A program made the position numbers and the translations under genes. Shown one piece after another: positions 13,672 through 25,798 of a stretch of DNA of 64,000 nt (positions within the stretch are counted from its first letter, which is position 1; every line of letters begins with the position of its first letter). Location: the NCBI GenBank assembly GCA_003991915.1, contig RQTK01000013.1, positions 167,540-231,539 on the forward strand, written 5' to 3'. The DNA is from Elysia chlorotica. Lineage: Eukaryota; Mollusca; Gastropoda; Plakobranchidae. The notes under the pieces were generated by a model, which did not search any database, was not told where the DNA came from, and worked only from the letters and a program-made list of their open reading frames with translations.

Positions 13672-16020
13672 ATCTATGCTCTAATCTTAACCAACACCTT
13701 TCGTCTCTGGCTCGCCACCTACCCAGAAAGGGGTGAGAAAAAGGGGATAACCATATGTTATCGAGTTCTGGGGTAGGCCTTAAAAATTCTACAATTTTAC
13801 ATTTTCCCAGAGGCCATAGTTTGAGACTCTTAGTCTTTGCTTGTCAGAAAGACATGATTTAACTTTTTTTTGAAATATAATCATAATATTGACAGATTTA
13901 GATTTAACTGTCCGGAACAAAAACGGTATTCTTCAAAAAGCACACAACTAACCAAACAGCGAAAAGGCATGGTAAAAGAAAGCAAATTTATTAAGTAAAG
14001 AAAAATAGAATATACTTTTGACTAATGATTTGTGCAATTTTGTGCAGAATAGGTACTGGACGTGAACTGTAATTAAAATGTTTTTTGCGTCTCAAGTTTC
14101 CAACGTAGTTCTATTCTGCAATGGCGCAGCGGTTAAGATTTTGACCTTCTGTTGGTCAATCAAGAACACTACCGACTGAACAAGCGCAGCCACGACTTGA
14201 CGCGATATCTGCTTCAAGTTGGAAGTATGAAACCAATAATACCAATAATAGGCAGTCTGGATCGCCTGGAGGCCAGCTAGACATGTTACTACAAAGTAAT
14301 GAATCTGTTTATTCACCAAGACAACCTGAAACCACTGGGAGACAACGGACGCAGCATAATGCTATTGTGTACTTCTTTTGATTTTGACTGTTTAGTGTTT
14401 TAAGTGAGATTAATATAGAGAACAATTGCGTTTTTAGTGTGAGTATTGAATAAGGGTCGACATGGAACACCTTCTCAACCCGAGCTGGAGGCTGAGGCTG
14501 CTGCTGCTGCTGTCAATCAAAGCTCTGGTTACCCACGCGCTCTGAGCCTCGCTCTACCCACTCGCTCTGCTCACACCATGGGTACAGTGTGCTCACCCTC
14601 AACCCTTGGTTCAAATCTTTTTTCAGGATACCTCAGGACGGTATGAAATCGTTCTCTTTTTCCAACTTCCTGTACACTTAATCTAAAAAATAATCATGGT
14701 CGTCACTTTAGACCGTTCAATGAGATTCTTTTTGTTTATTCTTTCTTATTTGCATTGAAAAGAGTAATTGTACAGTATTAACATTTGTTTTTATACTTTT
14801 GGTTGTTAGAAAACACACAATGAGACAGTAGGTTGCAATATCATAATGTTCGCGTATAATTGCACATTAGGTTTTTCGTTTTAGATTCCTTTACTTCATT
14901 GAGACTTAACGAGGATATTAAGCTGAGTGTAGTCACGACAAGTAAACAGTTGATAAAAATAAGATGTATGTTTTGAATATGAATGAAACACATATAATTG
15001 AGCAAGGACAAGCTATTCTGTAAAATCAACAATCGTTCTTGTGCTTAGAACTGCCAATATTGTATTGATAGACAGATAAGCGGTTCAAAAAAGATTAATT
15101 TATTACGGCATGCAGCACAGTTATATGAATTGACAAATCTTTTGGTGTAGTCTCAATTATCTCTAAGTCTAAACTTTTATCTCTGAATATGAGTGACACA
15201 TTAAATGGAAAAAGTTATGAAGAAAGTATCGGGCAGCATCCCAAAGGAAGAAAACTAAAGTAGCAATGTAAAGATACCGCTATGGTATAGTATAGGTCTT
15301 TTGAGTATATTTCTGAAGTTGAGGTTTCAACATAAGATGGTGAAAGTTCTAAAAGAGAAGTATTAGTTTTAACATAAGATGATGAGTTTTAAAAGTCCCC
15401 TAGCAGCTTTGGAAGTGAGTGCCTGGTCCCGGAGTGTCTTCGGCCGGTTTTAATTGGTAAGAGGAGCGGGTTAATCAGTTCTCCACGCCAGTGAGCCCCG
15501 GCCCGCTGGGAAAACAGACTCCTGCCACTGTTTTCATACGCGTCAATTAGAGACTTGCCGTTTGCAAAATGTTTTAACGGCTCCGCGTCAAGTCTAGATC
15601 GAGATAGCTACACTTTGAGAGGAATAAATAACGAAAAAGTCAAAACAATCTTGAAAAAACGGTGGAAGCCATGCGAGTCATACCTGAGGGAAGGAACAGC
15701 CTACAGGAAAGTAACAACCGTTCCGTTCAAGATCATAAATGAAAACATAATTAGAATCATCGTGAGCAGAGCTTGATGGATGCAGTGATAGTGAGGTGCA
15801 GAAAGGGAGTGATTAAAGAACAAACGACTATCTAGCTCTTTGCACTTTTTGACCCGGAGATCGAAAATAAAACATAAAGCAAAAAGGGAAATAAGGTTTG
15901 ATAGACCAAACAAAAACAAAAATGTGTTTGACAGAAATTGTTCTAAGACATTCCGCACAAGAATACAATGGATGATAAACCTTGAAACTGGAGCATGCAG
16001 TACAGTTTCTCACAGCGAAT
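13672..16020. other. AT-rich non-coding stretch with one GC-rich island
   Basis: No gene recognised. A short (GCT)n lies at about 14490-14511, inside an apparent plus-strand frame. A GC-rich unique island at about 15400-15600 has CpGs and homeodomain-like words (ttaattgg, gggttaatc), and could be regulatory. The frames at 15555-16022 on both strands are not family-like. Confidence 0.45.
14118..14175 (+). mobile_element. Possible tRNA-like SINE head (A-box)
   Basis: The words tggcgcagcggttaag match the RNA polymerase III A-box and D-arm as they appear in tRNA-derived SINEs. A B-box of the GGTTCGAATCC type is not clear downstream (only a weak ggtcaatc), so this is at most a decayed SINE head or a chance match. 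Confidence 0.25.
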
Positions 16021-16024
16021 GACT

Positions 16025-16075
<51 letters not shown>
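16025..16075 (+). repeat. (CT)n microsatellite
   Basis: About 51 bases of perfect CT dinucleotide. Confidence 0.97.
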
Positions 16076-16077
<2 letters not shown>

Positions 16078-16339
16078 GAACCACATGGCTGTAAAATTCC
16101 ACTGAATAATGGAAACAATACTCGGTGACTTAAGATGATTCGGCTGATTATTCTTTACTTAGTGATGCCTATAATTTGTTTGCTAACAATGTAATGTACT
16201 GACACATCTTGCATCCGTTTACATTTTTTCTTTCTGATGCAACTATCCACTTACTTGAATTCAAAAAATGTTTCATAATGGATAACACTACATTTCTTAT
16301 AATCAATATTTACTTTTAAAAAAGAGGATTAAAGAAATT

Positions 16340-16640
16340 TTATGAAAACTGGCCGATGCGCCCCCATTTCCAACCCAATCTCTCACCCCGTGGTAGGACG
16401 GCGAGCTAATCTTCCTGGCCATCAAACCAATCTGTCGGTGTGGGAACATCCTCGGGTGTCGCGGGGCTGCGGCAGGCAACCTAGTGAAGCCACAGGCCAG
16501 CTATGCCAAAGCTACGATATCTGTGTCATCTATACACTAAAGCTGTGCTCCTCCCGGATTAGGGTGCGAAATCATGAGGGAGATTGCTCCATGAGAGAAA
16601 ATGAGACCAGCGGAGCAGCAGGGAATTACAGATCGTATCG
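16340..16640. other. Unique GC-rich island with a 123-codon open frame
   Basis: GC-rich unique sequence in AT-rich surroundings. A plus-strand ATG frame of 123 codons spans 16342-16713 but has no recognisable domain, signal or codon pattern, and its 3' third lies in ordinary AT-rich DNA. In a window this size a few such frames are expected by chance, so I do not call a gene. A regulatory island is equally possible. Confidence 0.2.
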
Positions 16641-18089
16641 ATTTTATGATGTAGAAAAGTTTAATACACGAAACCATACAATACAAAATAAAAGCAGTGT
16701 TTTTTGGAGATGAAAAATAACCATGAAATCACTTTTTCCTCAATTTAAATAATATAATAGATGTTGTGTTAGCAGATTTTTAAGGGTGTAAATGGAAGGT
16801 GTATAGCTGTGTTCCCAAGTTAGCATATCCATGCACTTTACCAAAGATACGTGCTTTCAAGGTGAAAATAATGTGTTAGAAGACGGTTCTTTTCTAATTC
16901 CCAAAAAGATATGATAAATGAAAACCAGAAAACATATCACTGCTAATACTAGAAGAAAGGTTATATCCGAAACCTCTAATGCCGCAAGTAGTTTATTTAG
17001 AAAAACAATTGGCAGGAGAAGACACGTCGAGAATTACTGGCAACAAATAAGGATAATTAAAAAAACAAACAAAGAGCATTATTTGAAAAGAAGTAAACAA
17101 ATGAATTCAGCTTCAGAAAAGCATAGATATTTTATCAATGTGGTTTGTCAAAATAGCAAGCTAATTTAGGCGTGTAGCAGAAAGCTCTAAAGGTATTTTA
17201 CATTATAGACTAACTGACTGAAAGGTACTGTTCTAATCCCAATAATTATTAGCATTGCCATTACGTGCTTCACCATGCCTTTTTATCGCGAGAATGAAGG
17301 GGAAATGATCCTAAAGAATAACGTCAAAGATATTTAGTCAGCGTGTTCCTATTTTCTTTCAATTTTCTTTTCATCTTGTCATCCCATCAGATGTTTCTGA
17401 AAGATTAGTGTTGAACCAGTACCTTGGAATGTATCGCTAATACCCGAGGGGAAAGCCAAACGGAGATTGCTTTTTTAACTTTCATGAATCCATCTTCCGC
17501 TATACAAGAATCAATACAGCCAAATTGGATTTTCAAACGTCTTGCATACGAACATTCTTTTATCCCAAAGTGTCATCCGCTGTACTCTTTAGTTCTTAGC
17601 CTCGGGCCTTTTTCATTTATTCGAGTACTCCATAGGAGACCTCAGTTTATGATAATTTTCATTTGGGTTCTAGATGTCGGATAGATAAGGGGGTATATGA
17701 TTGGACAAAAAACAAGATCGGGGAAAGTTGTGATGGCTACGCTTGAGTATAATGGAGAATGAGTTAGGCCTTAAATATTTTATCCAAATAAAAATTATAC
17801 CATTTTTATCCCTTGGGTCTATTTCTCTAGAGGTTGATATTTCAGGCGAACTATATTAACAGCTTTCCTTATCTGTACCTTCATATAAACGATCTTTATC
17901 TCATAAAAACATCAGTATTGGGATTTTTTTTTGCTTTAAGGTGGCGTATTAAATTCACCTAGCTTTCATCTACATTATTTTGGAAACATGACTTTCTAGC
18001 ATGTTTTCCTTCTATATATAAAAACCTACTTTTCAACTAAACCATGGCGATCGTCACGTTAAAAAAATGTTTAAAATCGAAATGGTTAG
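16641..18089. other. AT-rich non-coding stretch
   Basis: No gene recognised. A Lys/Arg-rich plus-strand frame at 16918-17169 reflects A-rich composition. The frame at 17424-17684 has no family resemblance. Confidence 0.5.
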
Positions 18090-18227
<138 letters not shown>

Positions 18228-18677
18228 CGAGGGGTGTTCATTATGTCCTTAGCTTGACCTTGAAGCAGTTGTACTAGAGTAAAGAAATTTTGTGGGTAGC
18301 TAGATCATCTATGTTGAACACGGCATGCAAAATTTGGGGAAAATCGGAATTTTTTTTCTGCACCTTTTAGCGCATCAAGTAAAACAACCCCTAGGAAGTT
18401 GTCATTTGTTGTTTACAAATTGTCTGCCATGGAGGCCGTTGAATATCGCTCTGTCATCAAATTCCTTCACTTAAAAGGACAAACCCCCACGGAAATTCAT
18501 CAACAGATGGTAGAAGTTTATGCTGAAAAGTGCCCTAACTACAGTACGGTGACTCATTGGGTGAGAAAGTTCAAATCTGGCTTTTTGTCAGTGATGGATG
18601 AACCTCGCGAAGGCCGGCCAACATCTGTTGTGACTGAGAAAAACGTGTCCACTGTGGAGGGACTTGTAAAGCAGGAA
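18228..18677 (+). mobile_element. Truncated mariner (Tc1/mariner superfamily) element
   Basis: The left end begins cgaggggtgttcattatgtc directly after a TA. This matches the general form of mariner 5' terminal inverted repeats and their TA target. About 200 bases of leader precede the transposase start. The element breaks off at 18677 in the middle of the transposase and abuts a second TCTA array. No 3' terminal repeat or catalytic region is present, so it cannot move on its own. The same tetranucleotide borders both ends, suggesting insertion into a TCTA array followed by loss of the right part. Confidence 0.85.
18429..18677 (+). pseudogene. Mariner transposase, N-terminal fragment
   Basis: Eighty-three codons corresponding to the N-terminal DNA-binding part of mariner transposases. 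An upstream in-frame ATG exists at 18399, but the one at 18429 matches the family start. The first helix-turn-helix covers about residues 5-30 (RSVIKFLHLKGQTPTEIHQQ). It is followed by a tyrosine/serine-rich turn and a WVRKFKSG helix typical of the HTH_48 domain (about 38-51), and then the linker EPREGRPTS (about 58-66). The second helix-turn-helix and the whole DD34D catalytic domain of the usual roughly 340-residue protein are missing. The frame reads into the TCTA repeat and ends with repeat-encoded residues. The surviving segment has no internal stop, so the truncation may be fairly recent. Confidence 0.9.
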
Positions 18678-18705
18678 CTATCTATCTATCTATCTATCTC
18701 TCTAC
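18678..18705 (+). repeat. Short (CTAT)n at the mariner breakpoint
   Basis: Five or so CTAT units followed by CT-rich sequence, starting at the exact point where mariner similarity stops. It is the same unit as the array at 18127-18227. Confidence 0.9.
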
Positions 18706-19247
<542 letters not shown>

Positions 19248-19589
19248 GTGGTATCGATTTCAAAGATTTGGATTTTATTGGCGAAATCTAATTGGTTCTG
19301 TGTTCTGGAATATGTCTGATGTGACAGGTCTCCACAGCCCACAGAGGGCTGCAGTGATAAAACATTATAAATCCATGGCCACAACAATTATGTGCTTCAC
19401 ACGAAAATAATTATAGCCGTTAACTTTCTCCTCGTCTTTTACTAAAGATATCCGTACAGACAGTGACTCTTTTACTAAAAGGGAAAATTTGTATAATACA
19501 CGCAATACAATTATTTTCTCACGCACAATAATAATTATATTGCATTTATATAACGCACTTTCGTGAACTATCATTCTAAATGCGTTTAA

Positions 19590-20472
19590 CAATTTCTATT
19601 ATCACAATTACAAAAGAAAAATAACCATATAATGTTGAAACAATATACTATTATATTTTGGGGGCATTTATCGGAAGTTATGCACAACTTGTACAGTATC
19701 TTTTTTTTATCAGGCAGCCAATGTAGATGTTGAAGGATAGGGCTAATGTGTTCAGTTATGTTCATTCTCATAACAAGCCTTGCTGCGCTATTTTGAATCA
19801 TGTACAAGCGATTAATACTGTCGTTACAGTAATCAGATTAAAGTAATATCAAAGATGTCGCATTGAATCAGATCTATTTATTTTAACTGACTGGTGTGTA
19901 TTGCATAAATAAGACCCAAACCATTTATTCAGTACTGTTCCTGAAAAGCCGTCGCATGATCGATTGTGTCAAAAGCTGCAGACAGATCAAGAAGTGTTAA
20001 AGGACACACTTGGTTTTCGTCTAAAAAATATAATACATCAGATGTAACTTTTAAGAGAACTGTTTCAGTGCTGCGGAAAGCTTTGTAAGCCGACTAAAGA
20101 ACAATTTTCAAATTATTTGTCTTGAGATGTTTGAAATCTGACCGAGGAAAATCCTTTCCAAAATGTTTGATACGAATTTTAGATTGGATAGAGGTCTAAA
20201 GTTATTGAGGCTTTTTCATCAGAACCTCCTTTTTTCATTGAGGGTCTGACATGTGCCAACGTACTACCGTCATGAAAAGCACCTGTGGCCAGTGAGTCAT
20301 TTATAAAATCAGAAATATTAGGGCTAAGAAGTTCGGCACATTTTAAGATGAAAGAGGTGAGCACTGCGTCTAAATCACATGGTGGTGCACAGCTTTTCAT
20401 GTGTTTTAGAACTTCAATTTCTGCCACATTGTCAAATGTGTGGAAAAACGTGCCCACAAAATAAAACGCCAT
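19590..20472 (-). mobile_element. Decayed CR1/L2-like LINE reverse transcriptase
   Basis: Read on the minus strand, successive frames spell the core of a non-LTR retrotransposon reverse transcriptase. At 20472-20179 a segment ends in AHVRPSMKKGG, the counterpart of the LVRPLLKK region. A frameshift follows, then NNFRPLSNLKFVSNILERI, then a stop and shift. AYKAFRSTETVLLKV comes next, then motif A, LLDLSAAFDTIDH, with the catalytic aspartate. A WFGSYL/QSVKIN segment follows. The region that should hold the PQGS turn and the (F/Y)ADD catalytic motif is missing, and similarity resumes at 19807 with IQNSAARLV and HLHWLPDKKKI, the conserved tail of CR1/L2-type pol. There are several stops and at least two frameshifts, so it is a dead copy. 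The endonuclease domain and 3' UTR are not recognised. Confidence 0.88.
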
Positions 20473-21061
20473 GACAGAACAAAAAAATCAAAAGATATTG
20501 AACAGAAACAGTTCATAAGAAAAACAAAACTTGTTCAATGGCCTCTATGACGTGTGTAAAATTCAGTTTTATGGACTTCTTTTATCTTTGAATAGATTTA
20601 CCATTTTAATTATTTACTACAAAGATGATGTGAAACAGACACGGTGGATGAAAAAACCAATGGAAGCTGATATTGGCTGACACTGATGGCAAAAACACCC
20701 CTAGGCCTGCCAGAGGTGGACACATCTGTGTCATAAAACAGGCATCTCGTGATTAAAAAATTAATGCTTACCCTGGCGTGTGTTCATTGTCTCGCTGTTC
20801 GTCTGGCAGTTCTGGTCCAATCTTCATGTCCACTTTACTGGAAGATTTGTTTCCAAACCAATTCACCATGATTGTCAGCTAGTAATTACAAAACATCCAT
20901 CTTGTTTTTTGAAATAATTAAATTTCAATGTCAAATAATTCACACGGTTCTTATTATTTTCCTTGAAGACTCACAAACATGTTTTGCTAGAGCAAGTTAT
21001 TATCAGCTATGGGATGGTTAGAAAAACACTGCAGACAGATGGAAAGACAAATAGAGAAAGA
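20473..21061. other. Non-coding apart from the exon candidate
   Basis: Unique AT-rich DNA. A GC-moderate patch at 20640-20770 may be part of an intron beyond the candidate exon donor. Upstream LINE sequence is not recognised beyond about 20472. Confidence 0.4.
20772..20869 (-). CDS. Candidate first coding exon (unrecognised protein)
   Basis: ATG in good context (acaatcATGG) opens 32 codons plus two bases, beginning MVNWFGNKSSSKVDMK and rich in charged residues (PELPDEQRDNE). It ends at CCAGG|GTAAGC, a good splice-donor match. Unspliced, the frame stops at once at the TAA inside the donor. An AG acceptor (attactag) lies about ten bases upstream of the ATG, so an untranslated upstream exon is possible. 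The composition is unlike its AT-rich surroundings. I do not recognise the protein and find no partner exon. The LINE at 19590-20472 would lie in the following intron. Chance is a real alternative. Confidence 0.3.
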
Positions 21062-21114
21062 GTAATGATAATGATGATTATGATTATAATGATTATAATG
21101 TTGACAACAACAAC

Positions 21115-21161
<47 letters not shown>

Positions 21162-21185
21162 TAATAATAATAATAACATAATAAT
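21062..21185 (+). repeat. Compound (GAT/ATT)n then (AAT)n repeat
   Basis: Imperfect GAT/ATT units pass through three CAA units into a near-perfect AAT array (about 21114-21180) with one CAA interruption. The plus-strand open frame across it is poly-Ile. Confidence 0.95.
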
Positions 21186-21544
21186 CATATTATAATAACT
21201 TTATTTATAAAACTCAATTATTTTTAATTGCACTAACAAAACATATCTGAACTAATTCCCTGAATAATAAAAAAAGCGTAATGCTCGATGCATTTCGTTC
21301 GTGTACAACGTTACCTCATGAAAAGGGGGATAAACGATTATCAACCATTACAGAAACTTGACAGTTTTATTACTTTCTATGATAAATGCCTACAGAAATG
21401 AAAACGTCTGCAAGGAGTGTCTTTCTAGCAGCCAAAGACATACAGAATTAGAAAAAAAAAATAATGTATAGAAATAACGCGGCTCTCTAATAAAAGCTAT
21501 TCTTTCATTGCATGTTGCATCGCATTTAAGATATAAAGATAGAG

Positions 21545-21545
<1 letters not shown>
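21186..21545. other. Non-coding, no feature recognised
   Basis: AT-rich unique DNA with no supported open frame outside the adjacent repeat. Confidence 0.5.
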
Positions 21546-21612
<67 letters not shown>

Positions 21613-21665
21613 GGATGGATGGATGGATGGATGGATGGATGGATGGATGGATGGATGGATGGATG

Positions 21666-21738
<73 letters not shown>
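21546..21738 (+). repeat. Symmetric compound array GATA-GATG-GATA
   Basis: About 16 GATA units (to 21610), then about 14 GATG units (21611-21668), then about 17 GATA units (to 21738). The block lengths are almost symmetric and the borders are sharp. The minus strand reads as YLSI and PSIH repeats, which accounts for the long open frames. Confidence 0.97.
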
Positions 21739-22320
21739 GTAACGGATCGACAATCAGCTAGATTTGATAGATTATTTTGGTCTCCCATTTATTAGTCAAG
21801 GAAATAATGTATTGCATTTTGACATGTTCATGAGATAACGGAATGGGGCTGTCTGTGGCCTCTCTGTTTCATCTTTCATGATCAGTAATAATTATTGGAA
21901 CGAAGAGCAGTAGAGGAAAGAAAGAATGAGTCGGAATTTTTAAAATCCTTTTCGTAAATAGAGCATGACTGTGTAATTATTTAATCTTTGTGCAGGTAAA
22001 GACACTATGTAATAGCCTGTTGTATATCATCTATGTGTAGATATTAGAGAAACGGCACGAATACGACACCAATCTACGTATCTATACAATAACAAGCATT
22101 TCGATAATAGATAAAGATAAATAAAATGGACGTAGCGACAGAAGAGAACCAAGTATTTATAGAGAGAGATAAAAAAAATAGCAAAAGCATTCGACACAGA
22201 AGGAGCAAATAAAAGCAAGTAGACAGGCCTGATAGAGACTGGCTAATGATTTGATTTGAGACCTCAAATTCAATTTGACAGCACATACATAATTATACTT
22301 CTTTCTCTAGTCAATCCATA
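21739..22320. other. Non-coding, no feature recognised
   Basis: AT-rich unique DNA. Minus-strand frames near 22027-22286 are hydrophobic but lack any family resemblance. Confidence 0.45.
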
Positions 22321-22385
22321 ATATAACCTATAATAGCGCTAGTGTTGGACGTTAAATCAACTCAATCTCACCCCCCCCTTTTTTT
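22321..22385 (+). mobile_element. Possible SINE 3' tail (GGACGTTAAATCAA)
   Basis: The string agtgttggacgttaaatcaa at 22341-22360, followed by a C/T-rich run, resembles the 3' tails ending in GACGTTAAA that I associate with molluscan SINEs. No tRNA-like head is visible upstream. This is recognition by eye without alignment. Confidence 0.3.
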
Positions 22386-22499
22386 AAGACTATAACCTTC
22401 CCTCTACAAACTATAGACTGGTGGATACGTTATATAATTATTATGGGGGCAAGGATTTAATTGTAAAATACATGCAATCGCGCAATATGGATTTCCTTT

Positions 22500-23060
22500 G
22501 TAGATAACTGACCAGCAAGGCCAGTACAAAACTCAACTAAATCATTCTCCGACCACCCATAGCTTCTTTCCCCATTTGAGGCTGATTCAAACTAGATCTG
22601 CTTAACCCTGGTACAACACGGGGCGTGTGGGCTGGCTGGAACATTTCCAGACACTCTCATCTAAACGGGCTGGAAGGCTTGGCTAACTCAAATTTCAACA
22701 CAATTAGCCAAGGTAAAACACCAACAATTTCCTCTTGAGCAGACATATGCCTTGGTTTTGCTCATCCTTGGTTGGGCAACCGGTCAATTCTCTAACAGCA
22801 TTCTTGAAGCCCCTTGATCCCTGTCCAGTGAAGAACATATCGGCCAGTTTGTTTACAAGGGTGCACGTGCGCCCTACACAACTGGGGGCAAACAACCGGA
22901 AAATCTGATAAGACCTGGTTAACCACTGGTATGTGTGAAGAGATAGGGCAATGGGAGCTGCAGGAAGACTTGAGCCCAGGTATCCTCTCTGCCTCCCTCC
23001 ATTCCCTCCAAGAAGTGTAAGGAGGGATTTAGAGAGACCATTCTTCAAGTTCAGAAACGG
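22500..23060. other. Large unique GC-richer island
   Basis: About 560 bases of high-complexity sequence with forkhead-like ttgtttac next to an E-box-like gcacgtgc (about 22848-22872) and homeodomain-like words. A 114-codon minus-strand frame (22704-23048) crosses it but shows no domain, and its length is within chance expectation. A regulatory element or untranslated exon is possible. Confidence 0.25.
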
Positions 23061-23639
23061 ATGGTAAATTCCAGTGTTCTAAAATCTAGACTAAGTTTAA
23101 AAGATACGCTAAGGAATGCGCCTTTAGAGGATATTATACTTTGAAAACGCTACCTGTTGCGCAAATATGGGGCAGCAAAAACAAAAATGGCCACCAACGA
23201 CAATTTAAAACAATGAAAAACCCCTTTGATGCACTTTTATTGAGGTGATAATTCCTATGCCTTTTAAAGTCATTAAGTTTCATAATTTCTCTTGACAAAA
23301 ATAAATCCATATTAAAAAGTACTTTTTATTTATAGTTTGATGTTAGAATTTGTGAAAGCGCCTCCTGAAAAATGACAATTTTCTATGTGCAAGGGCAATA
23401 AACTTAACAGAGATAACATACAACTTAGCAGAAACCATTGCTTATAACCATTGCTTATAAAGGCACAGTTATTTTGATTTCTCGTATATTATTTGTTTAA
23501 TTGCATTTTGTCAAACATATGGGACACTAGTAAGAAGAGTACTACACATATATGACTTGTAGAGGAAATGATCATTATTCAGTAACACTCCTAATATCTT
23601 TAAGTATTCACGCCAAACAAGATTTTTACACAGTAAGGA
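23061..23639. other. Non-coding, small 13-bp tandem duplication
   Basis: AT-rich. The 13-mer accattgcttata occurs twice in tandem at 23433-23458. No gene is recognised. Confidence 0.6.
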
Positions 23640-23930
23640 ATGCTGCCTTGGCCTAGCATTAACTTTCACCTCTCTTTGTGTTGAGGGAGGCAGTGGGTGG
23701 CTGTGGGGAAGATTGCTGACGTCTGGTTGAGCGACATCTTATTATGGCAAAATTCAAATTATGAGCCAAGCAGGCATGGAGGCGGCGGGCTCTTGACACT
23801 TTGCTCAGTCCCATAATCACAGGGTCGAGTTGAACAATAGAACAGCTTCTCCGGGAGCACCTGCCCTCACACACTGCCCGGTATAATAAAGATCTGAGAT
23901 CACTTTTCATCTTATCTTTGTTCATTCCCT
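23640..23930. other. Unique island with paired SOX-like words
   Basis: GC-richer unique sequence carrying gaacaatagaacag (about 23834-23847), two SOX-like cores in tandem, and a gcacctg E-box. The 88-codon minus frame across it has no family resemblance. Function is inference. Confidence 0.25.
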
Positions 23931-24289
23931 CCCAAGCCTATCTGGAACTACATATAGAGCACGGGATAAGTTTGATGTAGTTTATTTTCTCGAACCCTCT
24001 TTAATAAATTAAAATAATCGCTATGATTATTTGAATCCCTTTCTGGCCTAGAAAAAAATAAAGCTCTAGAATAATATTATTCCGTTTCATGCTGCTCGTC
24101 AAACTATTCCATGTGTCCATCCTATGCTCAGTTTCGGAATTTTCTACCCATTGGCGAGATTATGAAAAAATAGTTGTATCTTTTTTCCCAAATAGACGTG
24201 TCACCCTAAAGTACGACATTATTCCGATTTTTTTAAATCAAATTTTTGAATGGCTTTTTTAGCCTCCACCCCAACCTGTTTCTTTATAT
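23931..24289. other. Non-coding, no feature recognised
   Basis: AT-rich unique DNA with several A and T runs. Confidence 0.5.
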
Positions 24290-24530
24290 AAATATGCCCC
24301 CTTCCCGTAGCTCCCTGGTTCCCTTGCGCCTGTGACGTGATGTGCATAATATCTCACTGAGAGGTCTGGATCAGACACATCTATCACAGCTTCACGAGTT
24401 CCCCCTGCCGCGATCTAATGGTGAAAAGAGTCAACACGGAGCAGTTGGGCCTGAAATAAGAACAATCTCATAAATTGCGCAACATGAAAAGGCATAATGG
24501 CCGGAACGCAGACGTCTAAATTCAGAAACA
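24290..24530. other. Unique island with CRE- and C/EBP-like words
   Basis: Contains gtgacgtgatg (a CRE-like word) near 24334 and the near-palindrome attgcgcaac near 24474 (a C/EBP-like site) within GC-moderate unique DNA. No coding frame stands out. Confidence 0.25.
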
Positions 24531-25767
24531 TACATACTCAAATTCAGAGCATTATTTCTTTTCATGCTTCGATTTTCATTATTAGCCTTGCTCCGTTTAC
24601 AAAGATTAAGCTAAGATATGGAGAAAAAATGTTGACGAGGGTTTGACGAAGGTAAATGGGTCGAAAAAAATTACCGGGGCTTTTCGTTAGCAGAATTAAA
24701 ACGAGAATCGCCTATTTGGAAGAATTGAACATTCGGATCTTTTGGAACAGGGAAAGTAAAAAGAGGGCAGAGCAACGGCCACCATTTTCTTCTAAATGCG
24801 AAATAATTTCCATACAAAGACAAATTTTTAAGACCTTCCCAATTATAAGGACGCCTATGCGTTTTGCGATAATTAGATAGAGACATATGTAGATAGATAG
24901 GTAGATTGGTAAATTAAATCGAGACAAACAATAGGGTGTGTATGTGTGTGTGTGTGTTTCCCATAAAACACAGGTAGATACACAATGCCGGGCAGGTGCC
25001 GGTACCCAGCACCATAACAAAATTCAAGAAATAATATTATGTCTGGTTCATTGTTGGACTGCTCTGTTTTAATGATGCCTCATTATCAATCAATGAGATG
25101 AAGCTTAGAGCAACAGGACAAACCATTCAAATAGTTTAAGATTAATATTAGTCTATTCTTATTATTATACTCTTCGTGTCCATTCATGCTTTAGAGCCTT
25201 ACTTCAATCTAAATCATAGACTATATCAAGCTTCAATTCTCGTCCTCTCCCCCTCTCTCTCTCGGTCTCCATTTCTTTGTCTCATCATTCATTCATTTTT
25301 TCCTCTTTAAATGATTAAAACCATAAAAATTCTACGATTAAAATGTTGAGCAAGAAACCTATTCAGTTGAAATCTTTCAGCGTTCTACTCGCAAGGTCGT
25401 AGAGGGAAGGTAAGTGACATTATTTATGATGGATTCGTGCAGTCAACCGAGAAAGAACCAACAACCCACATTTCTTTTCATCAGTTTAACATTTTTTAAA
25501 CATTCTTGCTTAAGAGGTGCATAATGAGAGATAGCAAAAAAAAGAAAGAAAAAAAAAAGAAACGGCACATTAAAATCATACTGGCATGGTTAGCATTAGG
25601 CTAGATTATATCCAATAACCAGCAAATCTTTATGATTATTATCCTTGTCGGTGCTAGTCTGATAAGCCGAGCACATTGTTGGGTGGTCTGGATCTAGTAT
25701 TATTACTCTATCTCTTTCTATCTCTTTCCCTCCTCTCTCTCTCTCTTTCTCTCTCTCCCTCTCTCTT

Positions 25768-25798
<31 letters not shown>

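Noticed and set aside
14596..14620. B-box-like ggttcaaatc followed by a T run
   Set aside because: No A-box at a suitable distance upstream, so it is not supported as a tRNA or SINE.
16342..16713. 123-codon plus-strand frame
   Set aside because: No domain, signal or splice support. A handful of frames this long are expected by chance in 64 kb at this base composition.
16918..17169. Lys/Arg-rich 83-codon frame resembling a small basic nuclear protein
   Set aside because: Composition follows the A-rich DNA and there is no known motif.
21062..21738. CRISPR-like regular repeats
   Set aside because: The arrays are simple tri- and tetranucleotides without unique spacers, in a eukaryotic context.
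22704..23048. 114-codon minus-strand frame
   Set aside because: No recognisable family, and it overlaps an island whose words look regulatory rather than coding.
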